NCBI GenBank assembly: GCA_050084985.1
Contig: JBITNC010000001.1
Span: 107,508,001 to 107,572,000 of the forward strand
Length of the DNA: 64,000 nt
Reading direction: 5' to 3'
Source of the DNA: Nageia nagi
Taxonomy: Eukaryota > Pinophyta
The first letter of the stretch is position 1. The number at the start of each line of letters is the position of its first letter. Position numbers and translations under genes: made by a program. The notes beneath the pieces are model-generated. The model was not told where the DNA came from. It ran no database searches and worked only from the letters and a program-made list of their open reading frames with translations. Positions 61,656 through 64,000 of the stretch are shown one piece after another.

Positions 61656-62749
61656 ATCATAAGATCAAGAAAAATTCTTAGAATACTCAATAAACTTGTT
61701 TTTGTACCTTTTTTGTTGTGGAAGAGATAAGGTTGCTCCAATTTGTAACAATCTTTCATCATCTAATGTGCCAATATTGATGTGTATCAACTCCTCTTAT
61801 GGAAATGTAAGATCTTACTTTTGTAATAAGGATGACAATTCTTCTATGCTTAGTACTACATCCTCAATGACATCTAATGGCTAAACCTGTAATACTTCAT
61901 GAAAATTGATCTCTTGACCAAAATAAGCATATTCATTAAGTATATAAGTTGGTTTACATTCCTCATTAGATTTGGGAAATTTTGAATGTGCCCCAAGTAT
62001 TCAAGAAAATCATTATAAGCATTAAAATATTCAAATGCAAGAGGTATAGAATCATCAATCCATGTATCTACATCAAGATCATTCGATAATTCTATTAAAT
62101 TGCATTCTTTAACAAACTTAATGGGATCCCATTTCTATTTTACTTTCCCATCATTACCCAAGCCTATTTTGGTCATTTGATTCTTAGAGGTATCAAGGAA
62201 AATCAGCATTCCTTGTTTATATTTTACTAAACCCCATCCTTTATATTTGTAGGTTTGAACCATGTACTTATGAATAAAAGAGGAGGGAAAGATCTTACTT
62301 GGTTTAGAAGATGAAGGTATGTCTGTTGAAGAGATCTAGTTTGACTTTTTAGATAAGGCAATGCAATATTGGTCACTATTTCCATCATTTTCATGCTATT
62401 ATAAGCCTATTGGAAAAATGGCATGCCATTAGTAGCCTTCAATAGCTAACATCTTAGGCCATCCCATGTCTTTGATAGATGCAAATAGGTCTATGTCATT
62501 GATTTTGTAGGTTCCCATACTTATTTCCATGATCTGCACCTATGTTTGTTTATTTACCTCTAGTATAGGGCATTCCAAAGGCTTTCTCTCATATCATGGT
62601 GGTAACATGACAAATTCTTCAATATTAGCAACATTTCATAGTGCATATAGCTTAGTATATCCCATGATTATATTTACTTCACCTTGGAATTCAAACTTCA
62701 ATCTACCATGTAGTGTGGAAGGGACTACATCCATATCATGAATCCAAGG

Positions 62750-63999
62750 TCTCCTAAAATTTTGTTGCTATATACATAACACCTTTAGTAATCATGATTT
62801 TAGCTATTCCTAAAGTTTTATTTAATGAGCTATCAGAAGCCTTAATCTTGAAAGTAGCTTCTTCTAATGGAGGAATATCTAGACCTTTAGCTTGCAATTG
62901 AATCAAAAAATGATTAGAACATACATTTATAGCTAATCCATTATTTACCATTATTCATTTAACTTCCCATCCATAAACCATACATGTGATATATAAAGCT
63001 GAACATTCATCTAACAATTCTTGATTGAGCTTCTCATATTTGTAAAAAGAAATAGCATCACATTCCTTAATGGTTCTAATTTTTCCATAATACATAATAG
63101 CTAAAATATTAGTAGGGATGGTTTCATTTCTAAACAAGGAATATAATATATCCATACGAACCTAAGATGTAGAAATAAGATCATATAAACTAATTTTGGT
63201 AGGTGTATTTTTCAATTGATCAATCATGCTATAAACTTTAGGATCATGTGGGATACTTACTTTTTCAGTTGTAATTGGCTTTACAATATTATGTGGGTGT
63301 CCTCTTATTAAGTTAGTGAAAAAATCTCTATATAATGAAATGATATGGATTGTAGGTCCTTAAGTAGCAAGGATTTCATCAATTGTATACCTTCCTTTCT
63401 CCATAAGCTCCAATATTGCTATCTCGAATGTCTTGCAAAAATTTGTAGCATGCCTTTTTCATTAATGGTAAGTACAATAGGCATCAAAGCATCCCATAGG
63501 AGTATTATCATATGGAGAAGAGTGCTCAAGGGGATTTAAAAGTACCCTTTTCATTATATCCCTCAAAATAATGCATGGTTGTACCAAAAATGTATATGAG
63601 TTCTCTTTTGTGGTTTGAGATCTTTGCATCTTTGGAGGGGAACTAGGTCTATCTACCATATGTACTAGTTTTTCATCTTTCTTTGCATATGTTTTTTGAG
63701 TGTATTGAACAAATGGATTAGATGTATACTTAATCTCACCTAAAGCTAATAATGCCTCCTCTTCCTACAATAATTTTTGAACTAATACTCCAAAACTAAT
63801 ATCTTTAGCACTAGGAACATGCAAATTAAGAATAGGTATAATAGATTCATGAAAAGGAGCATAAATTTAATGTTCATATAATTTAATTCAAATAGATTGA
63901 CATACCTTTTTGAATCATAGAAAATACTTCTCTAGGGTTTCATTGCTTCCTTATCGAGTTGCACATAATTCAGATACATTGCTTTGGTCCTTGATGTTG
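62750..63999 (-). pseudogene. gag (C-terminal part) and protease of element D
   Basis: gag enters from the right edge with SNETLEKYF, PILNLHVPSAKDISFGVLVQ and KLL, EEEALLALGEIKYTSNP, and ends near 63,460. At 63,155-62,955 is a linker (YKYEKLNQELLDECSALYI). The protease at 62,990-62,754 reads MIVNNGLAINVCSN, where the catalytic Asp of the D-N/T-G-S/A motif is Asn, followed by KTLGIAKIMITKGVM. The protease-RT spacer at 62,740-61,660 has no recognisable domain. Confidence 0.7.
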
Positions 64000-64000
64000 T

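Overview
The window is a piece of a large, repeat-rich land-plant nuclear genome. The evidence is plant-type TTTAGGG telomere-like tracts, spliceosomal introns with GT-AG borders, plant En/Spm (CACTA), Ty3/gypsy (Tat-like and relatives), Ty1/copia and L1-type elements, and fragments of plant gene families: GDSL lipase, acyl-activating enzyme and plant mobile domain. The very high A+T content, the scarcity of CpG and the long nested retroelements suggest a gymnosperm (conifer-like) genome. That lineage call is an inference, and no marker gene confirms it. I found no intact host gene, and almost everything coding is decayed.

Layout. 1-3.7 kb: minus-strand CACTA TNP2 transposase remnant, with an unassigned flank to 5.5 kb. 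5.5-10.6 kb: a repeat block with degenerate TTTAGGG tracts, an ATTAACAT array, and a telomere-like higher-order repeat with AT-rich linkers. 10.8-12.3 kb: plus-strand decayed multi-exon gene. 12.555-13.194 kb: complete short non-autonomous CACTA element. 13.5-14.0 kb: ~78-bp tandem satellite. 14.3-16.0 kb: low-information DNA.

16.0-56.2 kb is best read as a nested stack, all on the minus strand unless stated. Host element A is a Ty3/gypsy with gag at 56.2-55.5 kb, protease at 29.97-29.70 kb, an RNase H-like domain, RT, RNH and integrase from 24.2 down to 20.9 kb, a long extra 3' ORF at 20.7-16.9 kb and a 3' LTR at 16.8-16.0 kb. A is interrupted by element R (LTRs 55,474-54,560 and 31,163-29,971). 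A is also interrupted by a copia-LTR element lacking gag-pol (29,700-24,241), which carries two oppositely oriented halves of an acyl-activating-enzyme gene. Between the R LTRs lie a GDSL-lipase exon, gypsy element C (49.6-34.05 kb, itself split by an L1-type LINE at 45.9-37.85 kb) and a plus-strand plant-mobile-domain pseudogene. A 269-bp miniature LTR element sits inside the 3' LTR of R and has an exact target-site duplication.

56.2-64.0 kb: the 3' LTR, a tandem-repeat-bearing 3' UTR and the integrase-to-gag part of another Tat-like gypsy element D, which runs off the right edge.

No tRNA, rRNA, CRISPR array or bacterial-type operon was seen. Coordinates of decayed elements are estimates from reading-frame homology; the LTR, miniature-element and CACTA-termini coordinates are exact to a few bases.
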